Below, piece after piece: positions 33,717-43,215 of a DNA stretch of 64,000 bases; the stretch's first letter is position 1, and each line of letters starts with the position of its first letter. The stretch is taken from positions 115,561 to 179,560 of the forward strand of contig DESQ01000033.1 in assembly GCA_002361355.1 (NCBI GenBank), given 5' to 3'. This DNA is from Lachnospiraceae bacterium UBA3310. Lineage in GTDB: Bacteria; Bacillota; Clostridia; Lachnospirales; Lachnospiraceae. The notes beneath the pieces are model-generated. The model was not told the origin of the DNA, ran no database searches, and saw only the letters and a list, made by a program, of their open reading frames with translations. The position numbers and the translations under genes were made by a program.

Positions 33717-34673
33717 GTGAGGGCGAGTAAGCACCCCCTGGTGGTTTTGACAGGGCCGACCGCGGTGGGGAAGACGGCGCTTTCCGTGGCGCTGGCAAAG
33801 GCCATAGACGGGGAGATCATCTCCGCGGATTCCATGCAGGTGTACCGACATATGGATATCGGCTCCGCCAAGGTGACAAAGGAGGAGATGGCGGGCGTGC
33901 CCCATCATCTGATCGATGTGCTGGATCCCACGGAGGAGTTCAATGTGGTGCTGTTTCAGCAGATGGCCAGACAGGCGGCGGAGGAGATTCTTGGCCGGGG
34001 GCATATCCCCATCGTTGCAGGGGGCACCGGTTTTTATATTCAGGCGCTTCTCTATGATATTGACTTTACGGAGAACGACGAGGACACAGCCCTCAGACAT
34101 TCTCTGGAGGAGGTCGCGCGGCAAAGCGGCCCTGAGGCGCTCTACGAAAGGCTTCGCGCGGTGGATCCGGAGTCCTGTGAGAGCATCCACGCCCACAATG
34201 TCAAGCGGGTGATCCGCGCCATCGAGTTCTATGAAAAGACGGGAAAAAAGATATCCGACCACAACAGGGAGCAGAGACAAAACGAGTCTCCCTACCAATT
34301 TGCTTATTTTGTCCTGAACGATGACAGAAACCTGGTTTACCAGCGGATTGACGAGCGGGTTGACCGGATGATGGAACAGGGGCTGGTGGAGGAAGTGCGC
34401 GCTTTGCAGGCGATGGGATGTAAGCGGGATATGGTGTCTATGCAGGGATTGGGGTACAAAGAGATTTTGTCCTGCCTTGCGGGAGAGATATCGTTGGAGG
34501 AAGCCGTTTATCGGATCAAACGGGACACCAGACATTTTGCAAAGAGGCAGCTCACATGGTTTCGGCGCGAAAAAGAGGTTATTTGGGTGGAAAAAACCGA
34601 TTTTGACCATAACAGTCAAAGCATACTGGCTTTCATGCAGGATTTCCTGCGTGAAAAAGCAATCATCCTGTAA
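33717..34673 (+). CDS. miaA: tRNA dimethylallyltransferase MiaA
   Basis: MiaA adds a dimethylallyl group to A37 of tRNA; MiaB, encoded upstream, then thiomethylates it. The 318-residue product has the P-loop GPTAVGKTALS, DSMQVYRHMDIGSAKV, the HHLIDVLDPTEEF motif and GGTGFYIQALL. The start is GTG at 33717 with AGGAGGAAGACGGC upstream. The last gene of the miaB-mutS-mutL-miaA run; a Spo0A-type site lies just beyond its stop. Confidence 0.96.
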   Translation: MRASKHPLVVLTGPTAVGKTALSVALAKAIDGEIISADSMQVYRHMDIGSAKVTKEEMAGVPHHLIDVLDPTEEFNVVLFQQMARQAAEEILGRGHIPIVAGGTGFYIQALLYDIDFTENDEDTALRHSLEEVARQSGPEALYERLRAVDPESCESIHAHNVKRVIRAIEFYEKTGKKISDHNREQRQNESPYQFAYFVLNDDRNLVYQRIDERVDRMMEQGLVEEVRALQAMGCKRDMVSMQGLGYKEILSCLAGEISLEEAVYRIKRDTRHFAKRQLTWFRREKEVIWVEKTDFDHNSQSILAFMQDFLREKAIIL

Positions 34674-34678
34674 GCATT

Positions 34679-34696
34679 TGTCGAAAAAGTTCGACA
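34679..34696. promoter_or_regulatory. Inverted pair of Spo0A-box-like sites
   Basis: TGTCGAA (34679-34685) and TTCGACA (34690-34696) are exact inverted copies of the Spo0A core (TGTCGAA), separated by four bases. The first is flanked as TTTGTCGAAAAA, close to consensus. They lie 51 bases before the next ATG. Confidence 0.55.
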
Positions 34697-34746
34697 GAAT
34701 TTATAAAAAATGCACAAAACAAAAAAAGTACGGAATGGAGTTTCAA

Positions 34747-36030
34747 ATGACAGAATTGTGTGAACAATATAAAAAATTTGGTATCTCAGAGGCGGTTTAT
34801 CGTTTTGGGGAGGCGGTTCTTGCCTCCCTCGAACCGCGCTTTGCACAGATTGACAAAAACGCAGAGTACAACCAGCTCAAAGTGATCCGTGCCATGCAGG
34901 AAGCAAATGTGGGAGAAGCCTGTCTTTTGGGAACTACGGGCTACGGCTACAATGATTTGGGGCGCGATACACTGGAGAAAGTCTACGCCGCCGTCTTTCA
35001 GACGGAGGATGCGTTGGTGCGGCCCCAGATCACCTGCGGTACCCACGCGCTGGCGCTGGCGCTGATGAGTAACCTTCGGCCCGGAGATGAACTTCTCTCT
35101 CCGGTGGGCAAACCCTATGACACGCTGGAGGAGGTCATCGGCATCCGCCCGTCAAGAGGCTCCCTTGCAGAGTACGGCATCACCTACAGACAGGTGGATC
35201 TTTTGCCTGACGGCGGCTTTGACTACGAGGGCATCCGCGCTGCCATAGGAGAGAAAACGAGACTGGTTACCATACAGCGCTCAAAGGGATATCAGACAAG
35301 GCCTACGCTGTCCGTTTCGCGGATTGGCGAATTGATTGCTTTTGTGAAACGGATCAAACCGGATGTGCTGGTGATGGTGGACAACTGCTACGGGGAGTTT
35401 GTGGAGATTACGGAGCCCTCGCAGGTGGGGGCGGACATGGTGGTGGGGTCTCTTATCAAGAATCCCGGCGGCGGCCTTGCGCCCATCGGCGGCTACATTG
35501 CGGGGAAAAAAGAGTGTGTGGAGAATGCTGCCTGCCGACTGACTTCTCCGGGACTGGCAAAGGAGGTTGGCGCCTCTCTTGGTGTGCTTTGTGCCTTTTA
35601 TCAGGGATTGTTCCTTGCGCCCACGGTGACGGCATCGGCCCTGAAAGGGGCGATTTTTGCGGCGAATATCTATGAGAAACTGGGATTTGCCGTGGTGCCT
35701 GACGGGCAGGAGAGCCGCCACGATATCATTCAGGCGGTGACCTTTGGTTCTCCGGAGGGCGTTATCGCTTTCTGCGAGGGCATTCAGGCCGCCGCTCCTG
35801 TGGACAGCTTTGTGAAACCGGAGCCCTGGGACATGCCGGGCTATGATTCCAAGGTGATTATGGCGGCGGGCGCTTTTGTGTCCGGTTCCTCCATCGAACT
35901 TTCCGCAGACGGCCCTATTGCGCCGCCCTACGCGGTTTACTTTCAGGGAGGCCTCACCTTTCCCCACGCGAAACTGGGCATTTTAAAGAGCCTGCAGAAT
36001 TTGGCGGATCGTGGAATCTGCCAGATCTGA
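34747..36030 (+). CDS. Methionine gamma-lyase/aluminum-resistance family PLP enzyme
   Basis: The 427-residue protein belongs to the fold-type I PLP family related to YnbB/aluminum resistance proteins. It shows PQITCGTHALALALM near the N-terminus, VDNCYGEF around 216 and the PLP lysine in SLIKNPGGGLAPIGGYIAG. The ATG at 34747 has GGAG six bases before it and gives the usual MTELCEQYKKFGIS start. It follows miaA, but a pair of Spo0A-like boxes in the gap suggests separate control. The actual substrate in these bacteria is not established. Confidence 0.85.
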   Translation: MTELCEQYKKFGISEAVYRFGEAVLASLEPRFAQIDKNAEYNQLKVIRAMQEANVGEACLLGTTGYGYNDLGRDTLEKVYAAVFQTEDALVRPQITCGTHALALALMSNLRPGDELLSPVGKPYDTLEEVIGIRPSRGSLAEYGITYRQVDLLPDGGFDYEGIRAAIGEKTRLVTIQRSKGYQTRPTLSVSRIGELIAFVKRIKPDVLVMVDNCYGEFVEITEPSQVGADMVVGSLIKNPGGGLAPIGGYIAGKKECVENAACRLTSPGLAKEVGASLGVLCAFYQGLFLAPTVTASALKGAIFAANIYEKLGFAVVPDGQESRHDIIQAVTFGSPEGVIAFCEGIQAAAPVDSFVKPEPWDMPGYDSKVIMAAGAFVSGSSIELSADGPIAPPYAVYFQGGLTFPHAKLGILKSLQNLADRGICQI

Positions 36031-36111
36031 CGGAAAAAATTCCCTTTTTTTGTGTACATCAAAAACCGATTGTGTTAAAATGAGCGTTGGAGAAAGGAGA
36101 TTGTACTTTTT

Positions 36112-36348
36112 ATGCGCAAAAACAATTGGGCCTGTTTCCTGCTGATTCTGGCGGGAATCGTGATCGGCGGCTTTATCGGAAGCCTTTTCCCCTCCACGTG
36201 GCTGAATTACGGACAGTCCTTCGGTCTGTCGCAGCCTCTGGTGCTGGATCTGGGCATCCTGAGCGTCACCTTTGCCCTGTCGATTAAGATCACCATAGCA
36301 AGTATTCTCGGAATTGCTGCGGCGGTCGTGATATACCGCTTGATATAG
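36112..36348 (+). CDS. DUF4321 small membrane protein
   Basis: The 78-residue product has two membrane helices (residues 6-24 and about 46-76) with the loop PSTWLNYGQSFGLSQPLVLDL, as in the DUF4321 family, which often precedes radC in Clostridia. GGAGAAAGGAG precedes the ATG. It lies 39 bases before radC and may help the wall-synthesis cluster, but no function is known. Confidence 0.8.
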   Translation: MRKNNWACFLLILAGIVIGGFIGSLFPSTWLNYGQSFGLSQPLVLDLGILSVTFALSIKITIASILGIAAAVVIYRLI

Positions 36349-36387
36349 CCCGGACTTTTGGAGAGAAGCTGTCGGGAAAGAGACTGC

Positions 36388-37104
36388 ATGAAATCAGGCA
36401 AGTGTGAGAACAATGAATATTACAGGCAGCAAAATCTTCCATATGAGAAATTTGCCGCCTACGGAAGCGAGAGCCTTACGGACTCGGAACTTCTGGCGAT
36501 CCTTTTCAGGACGGGAACGAGAGGGATGAGCGCCAGGGAACTGGGAGAGCGGGTGCTCGCGCAGACAGCCGGATATGGGAACGGACTGCTCGGACTGTAC
36601 CGCATATCCGTAAAAGAATTACAGAAGATAGAGGGGATCGGGGCGGTCAAGGCGGTTCAGCTTAAGGCTGTCGCGGAGCTCGCAAGAAGAATGGCGCGGG
36701 CGAAGGCAAAAAACGGGCTGTCCTTCCACGATCCGGCGTCCGTTGCGGACTATTATATGGAGCGTTTCCGCCATGAGAGCGTGGAGTATATCCTGCTTTT
36801 GTTCTTGGATTCAGGACTCCATCTGATCGGGGAGGAGATTGTCTCCAAGGGCACGGCAAACGCGGCCCTCCTGTCGCCCAGAGAAGTGTTTATTCAGGCG
36901 TTTCAGAGCGGAGCGGCAAATATTATGCTGCTGCACAACCATCCGGGCGGGGAACCCATTCCCAGCGAGAATGACATCCGGATCACGGAGCGTATCGTGC
37001 GGACGGGCACTCTCACGGATATCCCGCTTGTGGATCACATTATTCTGGGAGATAACAGCTATTTCAGTTTTAAAGAGAGTAAACTACTGACAGATATGTC
37101 ATAG
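36388..37104 (+). CDS. radC: RadC family JAB/MPN-domain protein
   Basis: The 238-residue protein has a helix-hairpin-helix half (KIEGIGAVKAVQLKAVAEL) and a C-terminal JAMM metalloprotease-like domain with the zinc motif LHNHPGGEPIPSENDIRIT. The ATG at 36388 is preferred; TTG 36358 lacks a ribosome site. Despite the name, a repair role is doubtful; RadC is often next to mreB. It lies 17 bases before mreB. Confidence 0.9.
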   Translation: MKSGKCENNEYYRQQNLPYEKFAAYGSESLTDSELLAILFRTGTRGMSARELGERVLAQTAGYGNGLLGLYRISVKELQKIEGIGAVKAVQLKAVAELARRMARAKAKNGLSFHDPASVADYYMERFRHESVEYILLLFLDSGLHLIGEEIVSKGTANAALLSPREVFIQAFQSGAANIMLLHNHPGGEPIPSENDIRITERIVRTGTLTDIPLVDHIILGDNSYFSFKESKLLTDMS

Positions 37105-37121
37105 AAAGGGGTAAATTTACC

Positions 37122-38132
37122 TTGGCAAATAACGCATTTGGAATTGACCTTGGCACCAGCAATATCAAGATCTATAACCGCGCGGATGACGATGTGTTCG
37201 TGGAGAAGAACATGATCGCCATCGAGAATAAAAAGACGCTCTTTGCTTACGGCGACGCGGCCTTTGAGATGTACGAGAAGGCGCCCAGCAATATCAGTAT
37301 CACCTACCCGCTCAGTAACGGCGTGATTGCGGATATTCAGAACATGGAGACGCTGATCAAGTACTTTTTAAACGGCATGATGCGTAATAACGTCCGCCCT
37401 GCCGACTACTATATCGCTGTCCCGTGGGATGTGACGGAAGTGGAGAAGCGCGCGTTCAAGGATCTGATCAAGGAGTCCAACGTGAAGGCAAGAAAAGTCA
37501 TGATGGTGGATAAGGCCGTTGCGGATGGACTTGGACTTGGTATAGACGTGAAAAACTCACAGGGCGTTCTGGTGGTAAACGTGGGCTTCGACACTACGGA
37601 GATCTCCATTCTCTCCCTCGGCGGCATTGTTTTAAGCCGCCTGATCAAGGTGGGAGGCCGGAAGTTTGACGAGGCGATCAAGGCTGCGATCCGCCGGGAA
37701 TACAGCCTGATTATCGGCGGAAAGACGGCGGAGATCGTGAAGATTTCTCTGAACGAGCTTGAGCAGGAGAGAGAGGGCGCTGTGGTTTACGGCCGCGATA
37801 TCGTGACGGGGCTTCCCGTGGAGAGGGAAATCCCCACCGACCTTGTGAACGAATGTCTTGTGGAGCACTTTAATTCCATCATAGACAATATTAAGGTGAT
37901 TCTGGAACGCACCCCGCCGGAGCTTGCGGCGGACATTTACCGGCACGGCGTATACCTGACGGGCGGCGCTTCCCAGGTGAACCGGCTGGCGCTTCTCATG
38001 AGCAAGGGCACGGGACTGCAGGTGAATGTCTCTGAGAATCCGGTAACCAGCGTAGCGCTCGGCCTTGGGAAGATTATCAAGGAAGACAACTACAAAACGA
38101 TTGCATACGCGATAGAAGGAATGAGTAAATGA
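37122..38132 (+). CDS. mreB: Rod shape-determining protein MreB
   Basis: The 336-residue actin homologue begins FGIDLGTSNIKIYNR (phosphate 1) and has VVNVGFDTTEISIL (phosphate 2) and GVYLTGGASQ (adenosine motif). It organises lateral wall synthesis under the membrane together with MreC, MreD, RodA and PBP2, all encoded next. The start is TTG at 37122 with AAAGGGGTAAA upstream. The stop overlaps mreC by 4 bases. Confidence 0.93.
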   Translation: MANNAFGIDLGTSNIKIYNRADDDVFVEKNMIAIENKKTLFAYGDAAFEMYEKAPSNISITYPLSNGVIADIQNMETLIKYFLNGMMRNNVRPADYYIAVPWDVTEVEKRAFKDLIKESNVKARKVMMVDKAVADGLGLGIDVKNSQGVLVVNVGFDTTEISILSLGGIVLSRLIKVGGRKFDEAIKAAIRREYSLIIGGKTAEIVKISLNELEQEREGAVVYGRDIVTGLPVEREIPTDLVNECLVEHFNSIIDNIKVILERTPPELAADIYRHGVYLTGGASQVNRLALLMSKGTGLQVNVSENPVTSVALGLGKIIKEDNYKTIAYAIEGMSK

Positions 38133-38995
38133 GTCCGATCGTCAAGAAAAAAGGAGAGAAATTTACGTTACCCGGTAAATATCTCCTTTTTATTTTAACA
38201 ATCCTCTGCACGGCTATGGTTCTTCTCACTTTCAACACGAAAGTGTTCAGCGGGCCGCTTTCAGCCGCCGCAGGTTATATTGTGGTTCCCTTTGAGGAGG
38301 GGATCAGCGTGGTGGGAAGCTGGCTGTCCGGCCGTTCTGAGGAACTGGTACAGATCAGGGAGCTCATCGCCCAGAACGAGCAGTTGAAACAGCAGGTGGA
38401 TGAGCTGACCATCGATAATACAAGGCTTCAGCAGGATCGATATGAACTGACAAACCTGCGGGAACTCTACAATCTGGATGCCCAGTACGACGAGTACGAG
38501 AAGACGGGCGCACGCATCATCGCCAGAGATTCCGGCAACTGGTTCTACTCCTTCGTGATCAACAAGGGCGCCAGCGACGGCATCGCCGTTGACATGAACG
38601 TGATGGCGGGAAGCGGGCTGGTTGGCCGCGTGGTTGACGTGGGGCCCAACTGGGCGAAAGTGAAATCCATCATTGCGGACGATTCTAACGTGAGCGCTAT
38701 GGTGCTCTCCAGTTCCGACCGCATGATCGTTTCCGGCAATCTCAAGCTTTACGCCTCCGGCGTTATTGAGTTTGGACAACTGGTGGACAGCGGTGATGTA
38801 GTGGTGGAGGGAGACAAAGTGGTCACCTCCGATATCAGTGACAAGTATCTGCCGGGTATTTTGATCGGTTACATCAATACCATAGCTCCGGACGCCAACA
38901 ATCTCACCAAGTCCGGCTACATAACGCCGGCTGTGGATTTTGAGCATCTGGAGGAGGTGCTGGTGATCATGGAGTTGAAACAGACAGTTCCGTGA
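38129..38995 (+). CDS. mreC: Rod shape-determining protein MreC
   Basis: The 288-residue bitopic protein has a membrane helix (about 16-34), a coiled coil (about 70-108, with QNEQLKQQVDELTIDN) and the beta-domain pair of MreC with VINKGASDGIAVDMNVMAGSG. It bridges MreB and the extracellular synthases. Its ATG overlaps the mreB stop (ATGA). Confidence 0.93.
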   Translation: MSPIVKKKGEKFTLPGKYLLFILTILCTAMVLLTFNTKVFSGPLSAAAGYIVVPFEEGISVVGSWLSGRSEELVQIRELIAQNEQLKQQVDELTIDNTRLQQDRYELTNLRELYNLDAQYDEYEKTGARIIARDSGNWFYSFVINKGASDGIAVDMNVMAGSGLVGRVVDVGPNWAKVKSIIADDSNVSAMVLSSSDRMIVSGNLKLYASGVIEFGQLVDSGDVVVEGDKVVTSDISDKYLPGILIGYINTIAPDANNLTKSGYITPAVDFEHLEEVLVIMELKQTVP

Positions 38996-39016
38996 GTGAG
39001 AAGAAACGGAGAGTTT

Positions 39017-39541
39017 ATGAAACTGAAACGCGGCATTATTACTGCATTATTGATTTTTATATGTTTCCTGTTACAGTGCACGGTGTTTCGCGCGCTTGCT
39101 TTCGGCGGCATTGTCCCGAATCTTTTGATCGTGCTGACGGCCTCTTTCGGTTTTATGCGCGGGGAGAAGACCGGCTTGCTGATCGGTTTTTTCTGCGGGC
39201 TTCTGGTGGATATTTTTTTTGCCAGCGTGATCGGATTTTATGCGCTGTTATACATGTACATTGGTTATATGAACGGCAAGTTTGCGGCGATTTTTTATCC
39301 GCAGGACATCAAACTGCCGGTGGCACTAATTTTGTGCAGCGACTTTCTCTACGGGATCGGCTGCTATGTGATTTTGTTTCTTCTGCGGGGACGGTTTGAA
39401 TTTACATATTACTGCCTGCACATTATTTTCCCGGAAATTGTGTATACCATCGCGGTTACACTGCTTTTATACCCGCTCATTCTCTGGATCAACACGGGGC
39501 TTGAGCGCAGTGAGCTAAGGAGCGGAAAGAAGTTTGTTTGA
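39017..39541 (+). CDS. mreD: Rod shape-determining protein MreD
   Basis: A 174-residue protein with about five helices, typical of MreD (ITALLIFICFLLQCTVF, PNLLIVLTASFGFMRGEKTG, GLLVDIFFASVIGF). ATG 39017 is preferred with GGAGAGTTT upstream; GTG 38996 is an in-frame alternative. The 3' end overlaps the mrdA start by 8 bases. Confidence 0.92.
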   Translation: MKLKRGIITALLIFICFLLQCTVFRALAFGGIVPNLLIVLTASFGFMRGEKTGLLIGFFCGLLVDIFFASVIGFYALLYMYIGYMNGKFAAIFYPQDIKLPVALILCSDFLYGIGCYVILFLLRGRFEFTYYCLHIIFPEIVYTIAVTLLLYPLILWINTGLERSELRSGKKFV

Positions 39542-42407
39542 GGAACTTTTAGAGCAGTTTAAAGAAAATTTCATGAATATGGTTACCTCACGTCTGCTCG
39601 TTTTGATGATTGTGATTTTAGGCATGGGAGGGTTTCTCATTTCCCGTATTTTTCAATTACAGATTGTGGACGGGGAGGAGTATTATAACAACTTTCAACT
39701 GAAAATCACGAAGGAGAGAACCCTTCCTGCAACCAGGGGCAATATTCTTGACAGGAATGGAAAACTTCTTGCCTACAATGAGCTTGCCTACTCTGTCACC
39801 ATTGAGGATGTGTATGAATCGGGACGCAGGAAAAACGCAAACCTGAACGATACGATCCGCAGGCTGATTGCCATGATCGAGGAGAACGGGGATCACGTGA
39901 TCAGTGATTTCCGCATTGAGGTCGACAGAAACGGTGAATATGCATACACCGTGGAGGGCACACAGCTATTGCGCTTTTTGGCGGATATTTACGGCTATGC
40001 GTCCATAGATGACCTGAAAGAACGGGAGAGGACGGCGACGGCCGACGAGGTGGTCAAATACCTGTGTGGGACAAGCCGTTACGGCATCGGCGACTATACG
40101 GACGACGAGGATTCCTCAAGCTTTGTGGAAGGGCTCGGTTTTTCCAAAGAAGAAGTGTTAAAGATCATTACGATCCGCTATGCCATGAGCGCAAACAGCT
40201 ATCAGCGTTATATTGCGACAACGGTGGCCGAGAATGTCTCTCAGGAGACGGTGGCGGTCATCATGGAAAATGAGGACAGCCTGGACGGCGTATCCATCGC
40301 GGAGGGAACCGTCAGGAAGTATAACGAAAGCATTTATTTCTCGCAGGTAATCGGTTATACGGGCAGGGTGGATCAGGAGGAACTGCAGGAACTGCAGGCT
40401 AAGGATCAGACCTACGACCTGAACGATACCGTTGGAAAATCCGGGATTGAAGCTTCTATGGAGATGGAACTGCAGGGAAAGAAAGGTTCTGAGACCGTCT
40501 ATGTGGATAACATGGGTAAGGTGGTGGAGACCAGCGACCGGGTGGAACCGTCGGCGGGAAATGATATTACCCTGACGCTTGATACCGACCTGCAGAAGGT
40601 ATGTTATCATATATTGGAGTCGAAACTTGCCAGCATTCTTCTGGCAAAAATACAAAATATCAAAGAGTATATGCCTCCGGAAGGAGGCAGCGGCGGGGAT
40701 ATTCCCATCCCTATCTATGATGTGTATTACGCCTGCATCAACAACAATGTGATTGATACCTCCCGTTTTACCTCGACATATGCGGGGGAGACGGAGAAAG
40801 CCGTGCAGGCGGCTTATCTGGATAAGAAAGCGCGTGTTTTTGCCACATTGCAGGACGAACTCACGGAGAGCTGCTCTCCCTATGAGCTGTTGACAGAGGA
40901 GTATCAGGTCTACGAAAGCTATGTGGCGTCCGTCCTCTATGACAGGGATATCCTGATGGAAGATGTGGTCGATAAGAATGACGAGACCTATATCGCGTGG
41001 ACGACGGATGAGGTGATCAGCCTGAACGAGTATTTGAACTATGCCATTGCGCAGAACTGGATCAATGTCGCAAAGCTGGATATTGACTCGCGCTACTCGG
41101 ACTCCGTGGAAATCTACAACAAGATTTTAGAGTATATTTTTAATGTGCTGGATCATGATGTGGATTTTGACAAGAGGATTTACCGCTACATGATCCTGAA
41201 CGACGAGCTTACGGGCAGACAGATCTGTGAGCTGCTTCTGGAGCAGAATATTGTGGATCCGCCAGAGGAGGAGATTGCCCAACTGGAAGCGGGTTCCATG
41301 ACGCCCTACGCTTTCATCAGAAACCGTATTGAAAATCTGGAGCTGACGCCGTCACAACTGGCGTTAGACCCATATTCCGGATCTATTGTGGTGACCGATG
41401 TGAACAGAGGGGAGGTTCTTGCGCTCGCCTCTTATCCGAGCTATGATAATAATCGTATGACAAACGGCGTGGATGCGGCGTATTTTGCAAGCCTGAGAAA
41501 TGATTTATCTTCTCCGATGTTAAATTATGCTACCCAGCAACGCACGGCGCCGGGATCCACTTTCAAGCCGGTATCTGCCACGGCGGGGCTTATGGAGGGC
41601 GTGATCACGCTGACGGAGACTATTAACTGCGTAGGACTGTTCGATAAGGTGCCGACGCCGCCCAGTTGTTGGAACAGACACGGGCACGGGGCGCTGAATG
41701 TGACGGGAGGCCTGCAGCATTCCTGTAACTGGTTCTTTTATGAGGTGGGATACCGCATGAGCATTGTGGGGGACACCTACAACGACAGCGTCGGTCTGCA
41801 GAAATTGGCAAAATATGCGGATATGTACGGCCTATCCGAAACTTCCGGGATTGAGATCGAGGAGTACGCGCCGGAGATTTCCGATATTGACGCGGTTCGT
41901 TCTGCTATCGGACATGGTACAAACAACTATACCACGGCCGGGCTTGCGCGATATGTTACAACCGTTGCCAACAGCGGGACATGTTATAATTTAACTCTGG
42001 TGGATAAGGTGGAGGATCAGAACGGCGAGCTGGTTGAGGATAACGAAGCAACCGTAAGGAACCGGATTGATATGGATCCGGCATACTGGGATGCAATCCA
42101 TACCGGTATGCGCAGGGTGGTGGAGGGTAAGAGCTATTTTGCCGACTTGGACGTGAATGTGGCTGGCAAGACCGGTACTGCGCAGGAGAACAGAAACCGT
42201 CCGAACCATGCGCTTTTTATCAGCTATGCTCCCTATGAGGCGCCGGAGATCTCGGTGACGGTGCGTGTGGCAAACGGTTATACATCAGACTATGCGGCAC
42301 AGATAGCCAAGGATGTATACGAGTATTATTACGGACTGAAAGATGAAAGTGAAATCATCACCGGCACGGCAGGCACTCTGGCCGGCGGCGCAATCAACGC
42401 CGACTGA
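39534..42407 (+). CDS. mrdA: Class B penicillin-binding protein 2 with a long insertion
   Basis: The 957-residue elongasome transpeptidase is much larger than the usual 600-700. It has an N-terminal anchor (about 17-37), a dimerisation domain with RTLPATRGNILDRNGK and a catalytic domain with STFK (about 675), SCN (about 730) and KTG (about 879). Between TLDTDLQKVCYHILESK (about 345) and DPYSGSIVVTDVNRGEVLALA (about 613) lies an acidic insertion of about 250 residues without known motifs. The start is TTG. It follows mreD by overlap and precedes minC, in the usual cluster of these bacteria. Confidence 0.92.
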   Translation: MFEELLEQFKENFMNMVTSRLLVLMIVILGMGGFLISRIFQLQIVDGEEYYNNFQLKITKERTLPATRGNILDRNGKLLAYNELAYSVTIEDVYESGRRKNANLNDTIRRLIAMIEENGDHVISDFRIEVDRNGEYAYTVEGTQLLRFLADIYGYASIDDLKERERTATADEVVKYLCGTSRYGIGDYTDDEDSSSFVEGLGFSKEEVLKIITIRYAMSANSYQRYIATTVAENVSQETVAVIMENEDSLDGVSIAEGTVRKYNESIYFSQVIGYTGRVDQEELQELQAKDQTYDLNDTVGKSGIEASMEMELQGKKGSETVYVDNMGKVVETSDRVEPSAGNDITLTLDTDLQKVCYHILESKLASILLAKIQNIKEYMPPEGGSGGDIPIPIYDVYYACINNNVIDTSRFTSTYAGETEKAVQAAYLDKKARVFATLQDELTESCSPYELLTEEYQVYESYVASVLYDRDILMEDVVDKNDETYIAWTTDEVISLNEYLNYAIAQNWINVAKLDIDSRYSDSVEIYNKILEYIFNVLDHDVDFDKRIYRYMILNDELTGRQICELLLEQNIVDPPEEEIAQLEAGSMTPYAFIRNRIENLELTPSQLALDPYSGSIVVTDVNRGEVLALASYPSYDNNRMTNGVDAAYFASLRNDLSSPMLNYATQQRTAPGSTFKPVSATAGLMEGVITLTETINCVGLFDKVPTPPSCWNRHGHGALNVTGGLQHSCNWFFYEVGYRMSIVGDTYNDSVGLQKLAKYADMYGLSETSGIEIEEYAPEISDIDAVRSAIGHGTNNYTTAGLARYVTTVANSGTCYNLTLVDKVEDQNGELVEDNEATVRNRIDMDPAYWDAIHTGMRRVVEGKSYFADLDVNVAGKTGTAQENRNRPNHALFISYAPYEAPEISVTVRVANGYTSDYAAQIAKDVYEYYYGLKDESEIITGTAGTLAGGAINAD

Positions 42408-42431
42408 CGGTGTGGGAATAGAGGTGTAAAT

Positions 42432-43112
42432 ATGAAAAATGCAGTGATTATAAAAAGCTTTCCGAACGGCCTTACCATCTTTTTGGACAGTGAACTTCCC
42501 TTTTCACAGCTTTTGGAGGAAATCGCGATGAAGTTCAGTGAGTCCGCCAATTTCTTTAAGGATGCAAGCATGGTGGTTTCCTTTGAGGGCAGAGAGCTGT
42601 CGGAGCAGGAGGAACGCCAGATTGTGAATACGATCACGGCTAATTCCAGACTGAACATCGTCTGTATTATGGGAAAGGATAATGAGACAAACCGCAATTT
42701 TGTGAAGGCGCTTCAACAGTTTTCCTTCCATCAGGAGGTGCTGGAGAATGCGGGGCAGTTCTACAAGGGAACGCTGAAAGACGGTCAGATTCTGGAGACG
42801 GAGAACAGCATTATTGTGCTGGGGGACGTGTATCCCGGCGCCTGCATCATATCCAGCAAGGATATTGTGGTGCTGGGCGGTCTTTACGGACAGGCCTACG
42901 CCGGCGGAAACGGCGAGGAGGGTCATTTTGTGGTAGCGCTTGAAATGTCGCCGGAGAAACTAAAAATTGGCGATTTCAAATATAAAACTTCAGAGAAACA
43001 GAGCAAATGGTCGATTAAACCGAAAATTCAACCGAAAATTGCTTATGTGAATGACGCCAGAGTTACACTAGCGCCGATTACCAAAGAATTACTGAGCGAC
43101 CTACCTTTCTGA
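42432..43112 (+). CDS. minC: Septum site-determining protein MinC
   Basis: MinC inhibits FtsZ polymerisation away from midcell. The 226-residue product has an N-terminal domain and a C-terminal beta-helix with FYKGTLKDGQILETENSIIV, then GDVYPGACIISSKDIVVLG and GLYGQAYAGG, which bind MinD. GAGGTGTAAAT precedes the ATG. It starts the minCDE run inside the mre/mrd cluster. Confidence 0.93.
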   Translation: MKNAVIIKSFPNGLTIFLDSELPFSQLLEEIAMKFSESANFFKDASMVVSFEGRELSEQEERQIVNTITANSRLNIVCIMGKDNETNRNFVKALQQFSFHQEVLENAGQFYKGTLKDGQILETENSIIVLGDVYPGACIISSKDIVVLGGLYGQAYAGGNGEEGHFVVALEMSPEKLKIGDFKYKTSEKQSKWSIKPKIQPKIAYVNDARVTLAPITKELLSDLPF

Positions 43113-43119
43113 TGGAGGG

Positions 43120-43180
43120 CCGAGCCTGCGTAAGCAGCGCTCGTGGAGTTAATTTCGGAGAAATTTACTCCGGCGCTCGG
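43120..43180 (+). promoter_or_regulatory. Stem-loop element before minD
   Basis: Stem 1: CCGAGCCTGC, GTAA loop, GCAG, C bulge, GCTCG, T bulge, GG (43120-43146). Stem 2: GGAGTTAATTT, CGGAG, AAATTTACTCC (43145-43171) with one mismatch. CGCTCGG at 43174-43180 could pair instead with the 5' arm, so alternative folds are possible. Confidence 0.5.
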
Positions 43181-43215
43181 GGGACGATAACAATTCATGT
43201 AATGGAGGATTTGCT

